The translations under genes and the position numbers were made by a program. Source: Desulfobulbaceae bacterium (GTDB lineage: Bacteria > Desulfobacterota > Desulfobulbia > Desulfobulbales > Desulfocapsaceae). Taken from it: a DNA stretch of 17,136 nucleotides. Below are positions 7,483 to 16,521 of this stretch, in pieces; within the stretch, counting starts at the first letter, position 1; every line of letters starts with the position of its first letter. The notes beneath the pieces are model-generated. The model made no database searches, was not told the DNA's origin, and was given only the letters and a program-made list of their open reading frames with translations. The stretch covers positions 1 to 17,136 of the forward strand of contig JAUVON010000022.1 in assembly GCA_030599175.1 (NCBI GenBank), in the 5' to 3' direction.

Positions 7483-7874
7483 ATTTCAATAATTCATCTC
7501 AACCATATGTGAGTTCGGTGGCACAGGTCACCGTTGGACAGCGCTTGCAAGGGTTGAGGATAGGTAAACTTCCAAGCGGTATGACTTTGTGGAGGCCTGT
7601 TGGAAAGACTTTGTTTTTGCTGCTTCCCCTGGTACTGGCTGTCAATCTCTATGTTGTTTCATCTGTGAGTAAAATCAACGATTCAATAATAGCGGTCGAT
7701 AACAAACATCATGAGCTTATGGATAAAAATATTGAATTGCGGGCCATGAAAGCGATGGTTAGAAATCCTGATCAATTACAAAAGCTTGCAGCTGATAAAC
7801 TTTCACTGTTTGTGCACTCAAAGGGGCAGGTGGGTAAGTATAACCCCCGGAAAGGATATTTTATTTATCTCTAG
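7479..7874 (+). CDS. ftsL: cell division protein FtsL
   Basis: A small (131 residues) single-pass membrane protein of the divisome that forms a complex with FtsB and FtsQ and regulates FtsWI. Known FtsL features are present: a cytoplasmic tail of about 43 residues, one membrane helix at about 44-64 (TLFLLLPLVLAVNLYVVSSV), then a periplasmic helical stretch, and the closing pattern NPDQLQKLAADKLSLF that matches the end of the FtsL helix. FtsL is poorly conserved, so the call rests on topology, this closing motif and position between rsmH and the ftsI-like gene. It has the strongest ribosome binding site in the window, AAGGAGG at 7467-7473, 5 bases before the ATG, and overlaps the rsmH stop by 4 bases. 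Confidence 0.85.
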   Translation: MNFNNSSQPYVSSVAQVTVGQRLQGLRIGKLPSGMTLWRPVGKTLFLLLPLVLAVNLYVVSSVSKINDSIIAVDNKHHELMDKNIELRAMKAMVRNPDQLQKLAADKLSLFVHSKGQVGKYNPRKGYFIYL

Positions 7875-7965
7875 ACTGTACTTCGGAGGATACTATTTCC
7901 CCCATGAGCTAGAAGTTGTAAGAAAGAGTTCTTGAAATCTACACCATCTACAACGCCATCAGAAT

Positions 7966-9834
7966 ATGGTCAAACAATCCCGCCTGCGAGTACAAAAAGA
8001 AAAAAAACGTAGGCGGGCCCTTCTCTCTTTTCTCATTATTGTTGTAATTACCACTATTTGTTGGCAGATAAATAAAAAAGTTGGTATTACAGCCTATCTA
8101 AATGAGAAGATTCTAACAGTAAAAAAGAGCTTGTATGGCAAGAGTGTATTGTCCCGTGGAACGGTTTATGACAGGAATCTGAAGCAGATTGCTGTCACTC
8201 TGGAGCGGGTCTCAGTCTATGTACGGACAAAAGAGGTTGATTCCATACCCGACACTGTAGAGGCTCTGGGTGCACTACTTCCGATTAATAAGGAGAGGCT
8301 GCAGAAAAAATTGGAAACCGGTTCGCTTCGGGTATGGGTTGATGAAGATATCAGCCAGGATCAGGAAGTCGCACTAAAGAAGAAGCAGTTTCCTGGTGTA
8401 TATCTGCAGCATGAGCAGGTAAGGTTCTATCCCAATGATATACATGCAGCCCATATAATCGGGTACGTTGATGATAATATCGGGTTGTCAGGGATTGAGT
8501 TTTTTTATGACAGACTACTTGCAAACAGGGAAGTTGAGGGAGAATCGACGGTTAATCATTTAAGTCAATCACAGGATCTGGTCCTGACAGTTGATCTTAA
8601 AATTCAAAGAATTCTGGAAAATCTTGTGGCTGATATCGGTGGCTGGCAGAGGGATCTAAAGGTTGCGGCCTATGTTATGGAAGGAGTAACAGGGGAAATT
8701 GTCGGGGGTGCACAATATCCCGGATTCAATCCAAATAAGTTCACCCAGTATTCCCTTCAGGCACTGGAAAATATATTTCTGCAACCAACTGTTGTACCGG
8801 ATAAATTTCGACGTTTATTTAGGGATGTTGCCGGCATCTACAGCATTGTGGAAGCCAGATCGATACTATATCCATGGTCTATCCAACCTTTTGAAACAAA
8901 TCTTGGCCGTCAGTTAAGGTTATGGGAATGGCTGGGGATGACAGAGCAATGGTCCACGGATTTTTCTGCCTATGATCGGGCTGTTAAAAGCAGGGAAATA
9001 GTTTATAAGCCTTTTATTCATTCGCAGCGTCAGTCCTATGGATTGGTTCCGGAATATGCCACACCTTTGAAAATACTGACCGCAATGACTGGTATCTTCA
9101 ATGATGGTACTGAAGTCAGGCCCCATGTAGTTGCTGCAATTTCAGGTAAGGAAACTGGAGAAGAATATCACTTGCCGGCGACTCAGGGTGAATCCCGGGG
9201 GTATGGAAGAGTTATAAAAGGCGGAGCTAAAGAGGTGGGGAAGTTGCTGAGGAGTCAGGCTAGTCAGGGTTCTTCAGGGACACTGTTTCTTGAAGACGAA
9301 AATGTTCTGGTTGCACAATCAGCTAAAGGCGAGCAGTTTCTGAGCAGTAAAATGTTGCTTGTTTTAATTCCTGCCGATACTTCACCCTTAACAATGCTTG
9401 TCGTGGTCGAAGGACCAGCAGAACACCCTGCTTTGAAAAAAAGACCAACAGGACAATCGCTGGAAAAACGTGTTGGGCAGATAGTTGATCGAATTTCCGT
9501 ATTGCAACAGGTTGCAAAAAGTGTTTCAGATGTTGTGGAAGTAGAAGTACAGGGTGAAGATAACTACCCGGTTAACAAACAGGATGGAACCGTAGTTCCA
9601 GGTAACCTGGAAAGCCAGGAAAAAGTAAAGAAGGCTGTGGGAATAATGCCGGATCTCAAGGGCTTGAGTCTGCGAAGGAGTTTTCAGTTATTGCAGAACA
9701 ATAACGTAAAGATACGCTTTCAGGGAACCGGCAGAGTTATGTCACAGAAACCTCTTCCGGGCACACCCCTTAAAGGATTGTCGGAATGTATCCTGATTCT
9801 CGAAAATGTGGAAGATGTTGAGCTGAAAAAATAA
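7966..9834 (+). CDS. ftsI: FtsI-like division protein with degenerate transpeptidase domain and C-terminal PASTA domain
   Basis: A 622-residue protein in the ftsI slot of the dcw cluster. N-terminal basic tail, one membrane helix at about 18-33, then a class B PBP pedestal/dimerization domain starting RGTVYDRN (64-71) with HIIGYVDD and GLSGIEFFYD, then the start of a transpeptidase-like domain (LTVDLKIQRILE, GEIVGGAQYPGFNPN). All three catalytic motifs are missing: the SxxK nucleophile region (normally 'PGSTFK') reads VVPDKFRRLF at 276-285 with no serine; no SxN is seen in the middle; and 'GKTGTA' is replaced by AQSAKGEQF (450-458). Flanking strands remain (LVLIPADTSPLTMLVVVEGP). A PASTA domain at about 560-617 begins MPDLKGLS and holds QKPLPGTPL. 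The frame is open throughout, so this is not a frameshifted pseudogene. Likely a non-catalytic divisome component; penicillin binding is not expected. No Shine-Dalgarno precedes the ATG. Confidence 0.85.
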   Translation: MVKQSRLRVQKEKKRRRALLSFLIIVVITTICWQINKKVGITAYLNEKILTVKKSLYGKSVLSRGTVYDRNLKQIAVTLERVSVYVRTKEVDSIPDTVEALGALLPINKERLQKKLETGSLRVWVDEDISQDQEVALKKKQFPGVYLQHEQVRFYPNDIHAAHIIGYVDDNIGLSGIEFFYDRLLANREVEGESTVNHLSQSQDLVLTVDLKIQRILENLVADIGGWQRDLKVAAYVMEGVTGEIVGGAQYPGFNPNKFTQYSLQALENIFLQPTVVPDKFRRLFRDVAGIYSIVEARSILYPWSIQPFETNLGRQLRLWEWLGMTEQWSTDFSAYDRAVKSREIVYKPFIHSQRQSYGLVPEYATPLKILTAMTGIFNDGTEVRPHVVAAISGKETGEEYHLPATQGESRGYGRVIKGGAKEVGKLLRSQASQGSSGTLFLEDENVLVAQSAKGEQFLSSKMLLVLIPADTSPLTMLVVVEGPAEHPALKKRPTGQSLEKRVGQIVDRISVLQQVAKSVSDVVEVEVQGEDNYPVNKQDGTVVPGNLESQEKVKKAVGIMPDLKGLSLRRSFQLLQNNNVKIRFQGTGRVMSQKPLPGTPLKGLSECILILENVEDVELKK

Positions 9835-9840
9835 AATCTT

Positions 9841-12800
9841 ATGGACATCGCGAATAGCAAACCATCATACCCACTCCCACTAGAGTTTCTTCTCCGGGGA
9901 ATTGAATACACGGTTGTCAGGGGAAGTTACAGCAAAACTGCTAATGGTCTTGAAATTGAATCTGTTCTCTCTGACTCCAGGGAAGTAAAGGCAGGCGCAC
10001 TTTTTGTGGCAATCAGAGGTGCAGAATATGACGGTCATGATTACGTTTCCGCTGCCCTTGCAAATGGTTGTGCTGCTGTTATTTGTGAGATTGGCAGGAT
10101 CCATCCCGATACATTGGGAGATTGGACCGGAATCCTTGTCGAGGTCGAGGATAGCAGTAAAGCATATGGACTTGTCGCTGCAAATTATTATGGCAGACCG
10201 GCTGATCAACTGACCTTTATCGGTATTACCGGTACCAACGGGAAAACTACGGTTACTTACCTGCTGGAGGCGGTTCTTCTACATGCAGGGCAGAAGGTGG
10301 GGGTCATTGGTACCGTTAACAACAGGTATGTCGGAGACAGTGATGAAATGACCGTGCTGCCGACACAGCTTACAACTCCTGAAGCCATGATGCTGCAAAA
10401 GGTTCTCCGGGAAATGGCAGACAGTGGAGTTCGCTATGTCATAATGGAGGTCTCGTCCCATGGACTGGCTCAAAACAGAATCAGTAATATCTGTTTTACA
10501 GTGGCTGCTTTCACGAATCTTTCCAGGGATCATCTCGATTATCACACCAGCATGGAGGAATATTTCTTTGAGAAAACAAAGCTCTTTACAGAACATATGG
10601 TAGAAGGCTCCATTGCAGTGCTGCCTGCAGACCCTGCAGGAAAGGAAGAATTCCCATGGCATGCGCCTCTGGTGGAGAAGTGCAGAGATCATTGTGCAAA
10701 GATAATTTACTGGGGAGATGAAGCTGCTGCTGATATTCGTCTTCTTGGATATGATTTACAGCTCGATCAGACCCAGTTGGAAATTCAGGCCGATGGGGAA
10801 AAGATTACGCTCTTCTCCCGGCTTATCGGCCGGTTTAATATTGACAATATTCTGGCCACATTTGGTCTTTGCTCTGCTCTGAAACTTAACCTGAACACAG
10901 TTATAGAGGGTCTGAGAAAAGCCGGTGGCGCTCCTGGACGACTTGAAAGGGTTGTAGACTCAATGGATGAACCAGTGGATGGCCCTGTAGTTCTGGTGGA
11001 TTATGCTCATACTCCGGATGCTTTGGAACAGGTACTGTCAACTGTTGCGTCGTTACCCCATGGAGAACTGTACTGTGTCTTTGGCTGCGGCGGAGACAGA
11101 GATAACGGTAAGCGGCCCTTAATGGGAGAAATTGGTTGCCTGTTCAGTGATGTGGCAATCGTAACTGATGACAACCCGAGAACTGAGAATCCTGACGAGA
11201 TTGTCAACCAGATTCTGGCAGGGAGTGCTGCCACCGGAATCGAGCAGAAATCTGTTCACTGGTTGAAAAAGAGAAGCAGGGGGGAGAGGGGGGTCATTGT
11301 CGAAAGAGATCGAAGAAATGCTATCCAGCTTGCTATTACCTCTGCCGGCCCTGAAGATGTGGTGATTATTGCCGGTAAAGGGCATGAGACGTATCAGTTG
11401 AGCAGCCGGGGAAGACTCTTTTTTGATGATACCCTTGAGGCAAAAAATGTGTTTTGTTCATGGACCAGTGCAAGAGTCGCAAAGAGTGTTGGTGGGAAAC
11501 TGTCCAGCGATAACCGGGAATTCAGGCTACTTGGAGAGGTTTTGACCGATAGCAGAGTGGTCGGTAATGATTCAATTTTTGTCGCTTTGAAAGGAGAAAA
11601 ATATGATGGTCATGAATTTGCAGCCCAGGCAGTAGAAAATGGCGCGGTTTGCCTGGTTGTGGAAAAAGAGGTAGTGCTCCCTCCTGAAAAGGATGTAAGC
11701 CAGATCATTGTGACTGATACACTGAAAGCCCTGGGGGATATGGCTGCCTACAGACGGGCGCAGTTGGCAAAGATCTGCAATCAAACGGTGATAGCTATAA
11801 CAGGGAGTTGCGGGAAGACCACAGTCAAAGAGATGGTGGCCGCTATCCTTCAGCGCAAATGGGTTGTGGGTCCTGACCATCAGGAAGATTGTGTTTTAAA
11901 GACCCAAGGTAATTTCAACAACCTTATTGGCTTGCCTCTTTCGTTACTGCCTTTGAGCCTGACCCATTGTGCTGCTGTTCTGGAGGTTGGTATGAACCAG
12001 GCCGGGGAGTTGCAGCGTCTTTCTGAGATTGTAGATCCGGACATCAGCTGTATTGTCAATATATATGGTGCACACCTTGAGGGACTCCAATCTATTGATG
12101 GGGTTGCAAAGGCAAAGGAAGAACTTTTTGAGGGGACGAAAAAGAGCGGAACACTGATCGTTAATCTTGATGATCCAAGGGTGAGCAGTCTTGCTGAGAA
12201 ATATGAACAAACCAAAATTACATTCACTGTTCTCGAGGAAAATTTGCAGAAAAACCCGGATATATGGGTGACGGATGTAGAGTTTGCAGAGATAGGGAGT
12301 ACCACCTTTACCCTGCATTCAGGTATAGAAAAGGAGGATATCCATCTCTTTGCAGCCGGAGAGCATAATGTGTCCAATGCTCTGGCAGCGGCAGCAATCT
12401 CCTATGGCGCTGGAGCCAATATTCAAGAGATCGCGGCAGGTCTTGCTGATTTCAGACCGGCTGATAAACGTATGGAAATCCTGCAGGCCAAAGGTGGGTA
12501 CAGGTTGCTCAATGATACATATAACGCAAATCCGGCCTCCATGGCGGCTGGGTTGAAAACCTTGAAGCAGATGGCAGGGCAATACTGTGTGGCAATTCTC
12601 GGGGATATGCTGGAGCTTGGTGAAACCTCAAAAGAGGCACATTTTGAACTGGGGCGACTCGTTGCACAATTACATATCGATGATGTCGGTTTTATCGGAG
12701 AGTTTAAAGACAGTGCCGGCAAGGGGGCTTTAACAGGTGGACTGGACAGCGAAAATATCAGATTGTTCGATGAGAAGGTAGAGGCGATCAAGTGGGTAAA

Positions 12801-12903
12801 TGAGCTGGTTCGCCGGAAAAAGCTTGGACAAGATGGACTGCTCCTGGTAAAGGCTTCACGTGGTTTACGTTTTGAGACGATTGTGTCGGAACTGGCGTCA
12901 TAG
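9841..12903 (+). CDS. murE-murF: MurE-MurF fusion: UDP-MurNAc-tripeptide synthetase and UDP-MurNAc-pentapeptide synthetase
   Basis: A single frame of 1020 residues joins two Mur ligases acting in sequence in the cytoplasm. Part 1 (about 1-535) is MurE: LSDSREVKAGALFVAIRG, P-loop ITGTNGKTT from about 130, the NLSRDHLDYH block, VDYAHTPDAL, and DNPR at 444-447, the signature of enzymes that add meso-diaminopimelate. It closes with GKGHETYQ and FDDTLEAKNVF. Part 2 (about 540-1020) is MurF, which adds D-Ala-D-Ala: TDSRVVGNDSIFVALKGEKYDGHEF, P-loop ITGSCGKTT (653-661), GNFNNLIGLPLSLL, LEVGMNQAGEL, and NDTYNANPASM at 891-901. There is almost no linker. Both active sites look intact, so passing of UDP-MurNAc-tripeptide between domains is possible. 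MurE-MurF fusions are known, for example in Bordetella. It starts 6 bases after the ftsI-like stop. Confidence 0.93.
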   Translation: MDIANSKPSYPLPLEFLLRGIEYTVVRGSYSKTANGLEIESVLSDSREVKAGALFVAIRGAEYDGHDYVSAALANGCAAVICEIGRIHPDTLGDWTGILVEVEDSSKAYGLVAANYYGRPADQLTFIGITGTNGKTTVTYLLEAVLLHAGQKVGVIGTVNNRYVGDSDEMTVLPTQLTTPEAMMLQKVLREMADSGVRYVIMEVSSHGLAQNRISNICFTVAAFTNLSRDHLDYHTSMEEYFFEKTKLFTEHMVEGSIAVLPADPAGKEEFPWHAPLVEKCRDHCAKIIYWGDEAAADIRLLGYDLQLDQTQLEIQADGEKITLFSRLIGRFNIDNILATFGLCSALKLNLNTVIEGLRKAGGAPGRLERVVDSMDEPVDGPVVLVDYAHTPDALEQVLSTVASLPHGELYCVFGCGGDRDNGKRPLMGEIGCLFSDVAIVTDDNPRTENPDEIVNQILAGSAATGIEQKSVHWLKKRSRGERGVIVERDRRNAIQLAITSAGPEDVVIIAGKGHETYQLSSRGRLFFDDTLEAKNVFCSWTSARVAKSVGGKLSSDNREFRLLGEVLTDSRVVGNDSIFVALKGEKYDGHEFAAQAVENGAVCLVVEKEVVLPPEKDVSQIIVTDTLKALGDMAAYRRAQLAKICNQTVIAITGSCGKTTVKEMVAAILQRKWVVGPDHQEDCVLKTQGNFNNLIGLPLSLLPLSLTHCAAVLEVGMNQAGELQRLSEIVDPDISCIVNIYGAHLEGLQSIDGVAKAKEELFEGTKKSGTLIVNLDDPRVSSLAEKYEQTKITFTVLEENLQKNPDIWVTDVEFAEIGSTTFTLHSGIEKEDIHLFAAGEHNVSNALAAAAISYGAGANIQEIAAGLADFRPADKRMEILQAKGGYRLLNDTYNANPASMAAGLKTLKQMAGQYCVAILGDMLELGETSKEAHFELGRLVAQLHIDDVGFIGEFKDSAGKGALTGGLDSENIRLFDEKVEAIKWVNELVRRKKLGQDGLLLVKASRGLRFETIVSELAS

Positions 12904-12953
12904 AAAGAATATTTACTACACCTTAAATTAAACCGGTTTGCTGGATAGCTACT

Positions 12954-14033
12954 ATGCTCTATCATTTTTTATATCCTTTGAGTTCTGTTTTTTCCGGATT
13001 TAATGTTTTTCGTTATATAACCTTACGTTCAATTGGAGGGGCTGTTACTGCATTTCTGCTCGTTCTGATCCTTGGGCCACTTTTTATTCGGACAATGAAG
13101 CGACTTCAGATAGGTCAGGTAATTCGTGATGATGGTCCGGAAACCCATCTGGCAAAACAGGGGGTGCCGACAATGGGCGGGGTATTAATCCTTTTTGCCA
13201 TTACTGTCGGTACAATCCTCTGGGCACGTTTAGATAACCCATTGGTCTGGCTGGGATTGTTTGTCACTCTCTTTTATGGTGGCATTGGTTTTGTCGATGA
13301 TTACAGGAAGATAAAAAAACAAAATTCAAAAGGACTCAGTGCCAGGAGCAAACTTCTACTGCAGATAGCCGGTGCTGCAGTTGTTGGTCTGTTTATTTCG
13401 CTCTATCCGGGATACGACGGGCAGTTAAGCCTGCCATTTTTTAAGAATTTTCGGCCTGATCTTGGCTGGTTTTATGTGGTATTTGCAGTGGTGGTGATTG
13501 TCGGAGCTTCCAATGCGGTAAATCTGACCGACGGGCTGGATGGACTGGCTGCTGGACCGACAATTGTGACAGCCGGTGTTTACCTGGTTTTTTCGTACCT
13601 GGCGGGGCATGTGATACTGGCCGAATATCTTCAACTTCCATATGTTGTCGGCAGTGGAGAACTTGCCATTTTCTGCGGTGCTATTCTGGGTGCATGTCTG
13701 GGTTTTCTCTGGTTTAACGCATTTCCGGCACAGATGTTCATGGGGGATGTTGGCTCTCTTGCCCTGGGAGGTGCTCTGGGATCAATTGCAATTATAATTA
13801 AGCAGGAATTTCTACTTGCTATAGTCGGCGGTGTTTTTGTCATGGAAGCTTTATCTGTCATTATGCAGGTGGGCTATTTTAAAATGACCCATGGTAAACG
13901 AATTTTCCTGATGGCCCCTTTTCACCACCACTTTGAAAAAAAAGGATGGCATGAACCAAAAGTGGTTGTCAGATTCTGGATTGTTTCCATAATCCTCGGG
14001 TTATTTGCGGTCGCAACCTTGAAGTTAAGATAA
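12954..14033 (+). CDS. mraY: phospho-MurNAc-pentapeptide transferase MraY
   Basis: A polytopic inner-membrane enzyme (359 residues, about ten membrane helices) that moves phospho-MurNAc-pentapeptide from UDP to undecaprenyl phosphate to make lipid I. The cytoplasmic signature loops are all visible: [12 protein letters not shown], the Mg-binding VDDYRK at about 114-119 followed by [39 protein letters not shown], and the histidine block [12 protein letters not shown] near the C-terminus. A 50-base gap separates it from murE-murF; its stop overlaps the murD ATG by one base (TAATG). Confidence 0.96.
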   Translation: MLYHFLYPLSSVFSGFNVFRYITLRSIGGAVTAFLLVLILGPLFIRTMKRLQIGQVIRDDGPETHLAKQGVPTMGGVLILFAITVGTILWARLDNPLVWLGLFVTLFYGGIGFVDDYRKIKKQNSKGLSARSKLLLQIAGAAVVGLFISLYPGYDGQLSLPFFKNFRPDLGWFYVVFAVVVIVGASNAVNLTDGLDGLAAGPTIVTAGVYLVFSYLAGHVILAEYLQLPYVVGSGELAIFCGAILGACLGFLWFNAFPAQMFMGDVGSLALGGALGSIAIIIKQEFLLAIVGGVFVMEALSVIMQVGYFKMTHGKRIFLMAPFHHHFEKKGWHEPKVVVRFWIVSIILGLFAVATLKLR

Positions 14034-15415
14034 TGGATAAAAAACTCAAAATATCATCTGGAACCAGAGTTGCTGTAATGGGTCTTGGAGTATCCGGCTG
14101 GGCAGCTGTCAGATACGCTTTGCACCAGAAAGCAGAAGTCTTTATTTCTGATAACAGACCGGAAGAGAAGTTTGCAAAAGAAGAAGGTTTTGTTGACATG
14201 GAAGGGATCCATCTGGAAATTGGGGAGCATACGTCCGAATTTCTGGGGCAGGCTGATATTGTTATTGTAAGTCCGGGTATCAGCGTTACGACACCGTTGA
14301 TGGATGAACTTCATCAGAAGGGTGTTACTGTCGTCGGAGAACTCGCTTTTGCATCTGCAAACGTCGACAAGCCTATAGTTGCCATTACAGGAACAAACGG
14401 CAAAACGACTGTTACCACACTTATTGGTGAGTTGCTGAAAGGGGCTGGAAAACGGGTTTTTGTCGGGGGAAATATAGGCACTTCTCTTTTTGATTATTTC
14501 CTTGATCCCCACGGATTTGACCTGCTTGTTCTTGAAGTATCAAGCTTTCAACTGGAGAGTGCAGGGGATTTTTCCCCCGATGTGGCAATTTTGCTTAATG
14601 TAAGTCCGGATCATCTTGACAGGCATGGAAGTCTTGAGGAATATCGTAAGGCAAAAATGAAGGTTTTTTCCTGCCAGAAAGAAGGGGATATGGCAATTAT
14701 AAATGGAGACGATCCTGAATGCGCAAAACTCCCTGAGAACCTTTTGTCAGAAACTGTCATGTTTGGTGCTGATGAGAAATTTGTAGCTGGGATATCAGGG
14801 AATGATGTTGTATTGTACCCTGGCAGTGAACGTGAGAAATATTCTCTTGCATCAACATCCCTGAAGGGTCAGATCGGAGCTTCCAACTGCGCTCCAGCGA
14901 TTCTTGCGGCAAGATACCTCGGTTGTTCCCGGATGCAGATCCAGAGAGTGCTTAATACTTTTTCGTCCCTTGAACACAGGATGGAATTTGTGCATGAACT
15001 GGGTGGTGTCAGCTATTATAACGATTCAAAGGCGACGAACACAGGAGCTGTTGTTGCCGCCCTTAATCAATTTGAAGGCAAAGTGATTCTCATAGCAGGC
15101 GGGCGTGATAAAGGTGACGACTACACCCTGTTGAAGCCAAGTGTGTCAGAGAAGGTGGAAATGCTGGTGGCAATAGGAGAATCTTCCGATCTCCTTGAGA
15201 AGGCGCTTCTTGGATCGGTGAATATTGTAAAGGCGGCATCAATGAAAGATGCAGTGCAAAAGGCTGCAGAGGGTGCCAACCCCGGAGACTCTGTACTGCT
15301 TTCTCCTGCCTGCGCCAGTTTTGATATGTTTACAGGTTATGATCATCGTGGCAGGGCTTTTAAAGAGGAAGTGAGAGCACTTAATAATTCCCGGCAGATA
15401 GAAGGGGTACTGTAA
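14033..15415 (+). CDS. murD: UDP-N-acetylmuramoylalanine-D-glutamate ligase MurD
   Basis: A 460-residue Mur ligase that adds D-glutamate to UDP-MurNAc-L-Ala. The N-terminal Rossmann domain begins VAVMGLGVSGWAAVRYAL; the ATP-binding P-loop ITGTNGKTT is at 118-126, followed by LLVLEVSSFQLE, the NVSPDHLDRHGSLEEYRKAK block, EHRMEFV, the MurD-type YYNDSKATNTGAVVAAL, and the C-terminal LSPACASFDMFTGYDHRGRAFK. All are as expected for an active enzyme. The stop at 15413-15415 abuts the murG start with no gap; in most dcw clusters ftsW would lie here. Confidence 0.96.
   Translation: MDKKLKISSGTRVAVMGLGVSGWAAVRYALHQKAEVFISDNRPEEKFAKEEGFVDMEGIHLEIGEHTSEFLGQADIVIVSPGISVTTPLMDELHQKGVTVVGELAFASANVDKPIVAITGTNGKTTVTTLIGELLKGAGKRVFVGGNIGTSLFDYFLDPHGFDLLVLEVSSFQLESAGDFSPDVAILLNVSPDHLDRHGSLEEYRKAKMKVFSCQKEGDMAIINGDDPECAKLPENLLSETVMFGADEKFVAGISGNDVVLYPGSEREKYSLASTSLKGQIGASNCAPAILAARYLGCSRMQIQRVLNTFSSLEHRMEFVHELGGVSYYNDSKATNTGAVVAALNQFEGKVILIAGGRDKGDDYTLLKPSVSEKVEMLVAIGESSDLLEKALLGSVNIVKAASMKDAVQKAAEGANPGDSVLLSPACASFDMFTGYDHRGRAFKEEVRALNNSRQIEGVL
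15401..15407 (+). promoter_or_regulatory. ribosome binding site supporting the TTG start of murG
   Basis: GAAGGGG at 15401-15407, inside the end of murD, lies 8 bases before the TTG at 15416, which directly follows the murD stop. It supports TTG as the murG start. Confidence 0.6.
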
Positions 15416-16519
15416 TTGGCAGAGAAAAAGCCTATACGGTTACTTCTGACGGGTGGAGGCACCGGGGGTCATTTGTTTCCGGCTATTGCAACTGCCCAGG
15501 AGTTCAGACGAATACGGCCAGATACCGAAATTCTTTTTGTCGGTACCCGCCGGAAAATGGACACTGCTGCTCTTACACAATATGGGTTCAACAGTGAGTC
15601 CATCGTCAGCTATGGGGTAAAGGGAAAAAAACCTGCTCAGCTGATCAAGGCTGTGGCAACTCTTCCTCTGTCATATGTGCAGGCGGTGAGAATAATAAAA
15701 AAGTTTCGTCCTGATATTATTTTAGGAGTCGGTGGCTATGTCACCGGTCCAGTGGTTGCTGCCGGGAAAAGTTGCGGCATTCCGACAGTGATACATGAAC
15801 AGAATTCAATTCCCGGGCTGGCCAACCGTAAACTGGGCAAGATTGTGGACAGGATCTGTCTTTCATTGCCGGGCAGCGAAAAATATTTTTCTCCCGGAAA
15901 AACTGTCCACACGGGGAATCCAATCCGAGAGAATATACTTGATCTCCTTGGGAAAAAAGGCATAGAAGGAATATCGGAAAAGCCTACATTGCTGGTACTT
16001 GGCGGCAGTCAGGGCGCGCAAATGGTGAATAAGCTGGTATTGGAGGCCTTTCTTCTGGAAGATCATGAGTTGTCTTCTAAAATTCATCTCATACACCAGA
16101 CAGGGATAAAGGATGCTGCCAAGGTTCTTGAAGCGTATCAAAGGGCTGGCATAAAGGCTGAAGTTCAGCCATTTTTTAAGGAAATGGACAAGGTGTATGC
16201 AAAAGCTGATTTGCTGGTATCAAGGGCGGGTGCAACTACTCTGTCAGAGATCGCTGTTCTTGGAAAACCGGTAATCTTAATCCCTTACCCCTATGCTGCC
16301 GATGATCATCAGACAAAAAATGGTGAATACTATGTGCAGGGTGGAGGGGCACTGCTCTGTCAGGAGCAAGATTTATCGGCAACGATTCTGGCTCAATGTA
16401 TAGAAAACCTGATTTATAACCCTGAGCTGTTAATGAAAATGGGAACTGCAATGAAGAAACTTTCATTTCCCGATGCAGCAACAAAGATAGTGGACTGCTG
16501 TCTGGAGACAGTTAACTGA
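15416..16519 (+). CDS. murG: undecaprenyldiphospho-muramoylpentapeptide N-acetylglucosaminyltransferase MurG
   Basis: A GT-B glycosyltransferase (367 residues) at the inner face of the membrane that adds GlcNAc to lipid I to form lipid II. The N-terminal glycine-rich loop [14 protein letters not shown] is intact, as are [11 protein letters not shown], the [12 protein letters not shown] block, the HTGNPIR hinge region, LVLGGSQGA, and the UDP-GlcNAc site [14 protein letters not shown] with [15 protein letters not shown]. Start codon is TTG, immediately after the murD stop and served by a GAAGGGG site within murD. Two bases separate its stop from the murC ATG. Confidence 0.95.
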   Translation: MAEKKPIRLLLTGGGTGGHLFPAIATAQEFRRIRPDTEILFVGTRRKMDTAALTQYGFNSESIVSYGVKGKKPAQLIKAVATLPLSYVQAVRIIKKFRPDIILGVGGYVTGPVVAAGKSCGIPTVIHEQNSIPGLANRKLGKIVDRICLSLPGSEKYFSPGKTVHTGNPIRENILDLLGKKGIEGISEKPTLLVLGGSQGAQMVNKLVLEAFLLEDHELSSKIHLIHQTGIKDAAKVLEAYQRAGIKAEVQPFFKEMDKVYAKADLLVSRAGATTLSEIAVLGKPVILIPYPYAADDHQTKNGEYYVQGGGALLCQEQDLSATILAQCIENLIYNPELLMKMGTAMKKLSFPDAATKIVDCCLETVN

Positions 16520-16521
16520 TA

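Noticed and set aside
372..7961. ACGCCATCA just before both the cca region ATG (387) and the ftsI-like ATG (7966)
   Set aside because: A 9-base match is expected many times by chance in 17 kb; no wider similarity around the two copies.
7966..9834. The ftsI-like gene as a frameshifted or decayed pseudogene
   Set aside because: The frame is open for 622 codons, and both the N-terminal pedestal and the C-terminal PASTA domain are well kept, so a compensated frameshift across the catalytic region is less likely than selected loss of catalysis.
12929..12938. AAACCGGTTT palindrome between murE-murF and mraY
   Set aside because: A single 10-bp palindrome with no loop, no flanking T-run and no second copy; too short to support as a site.
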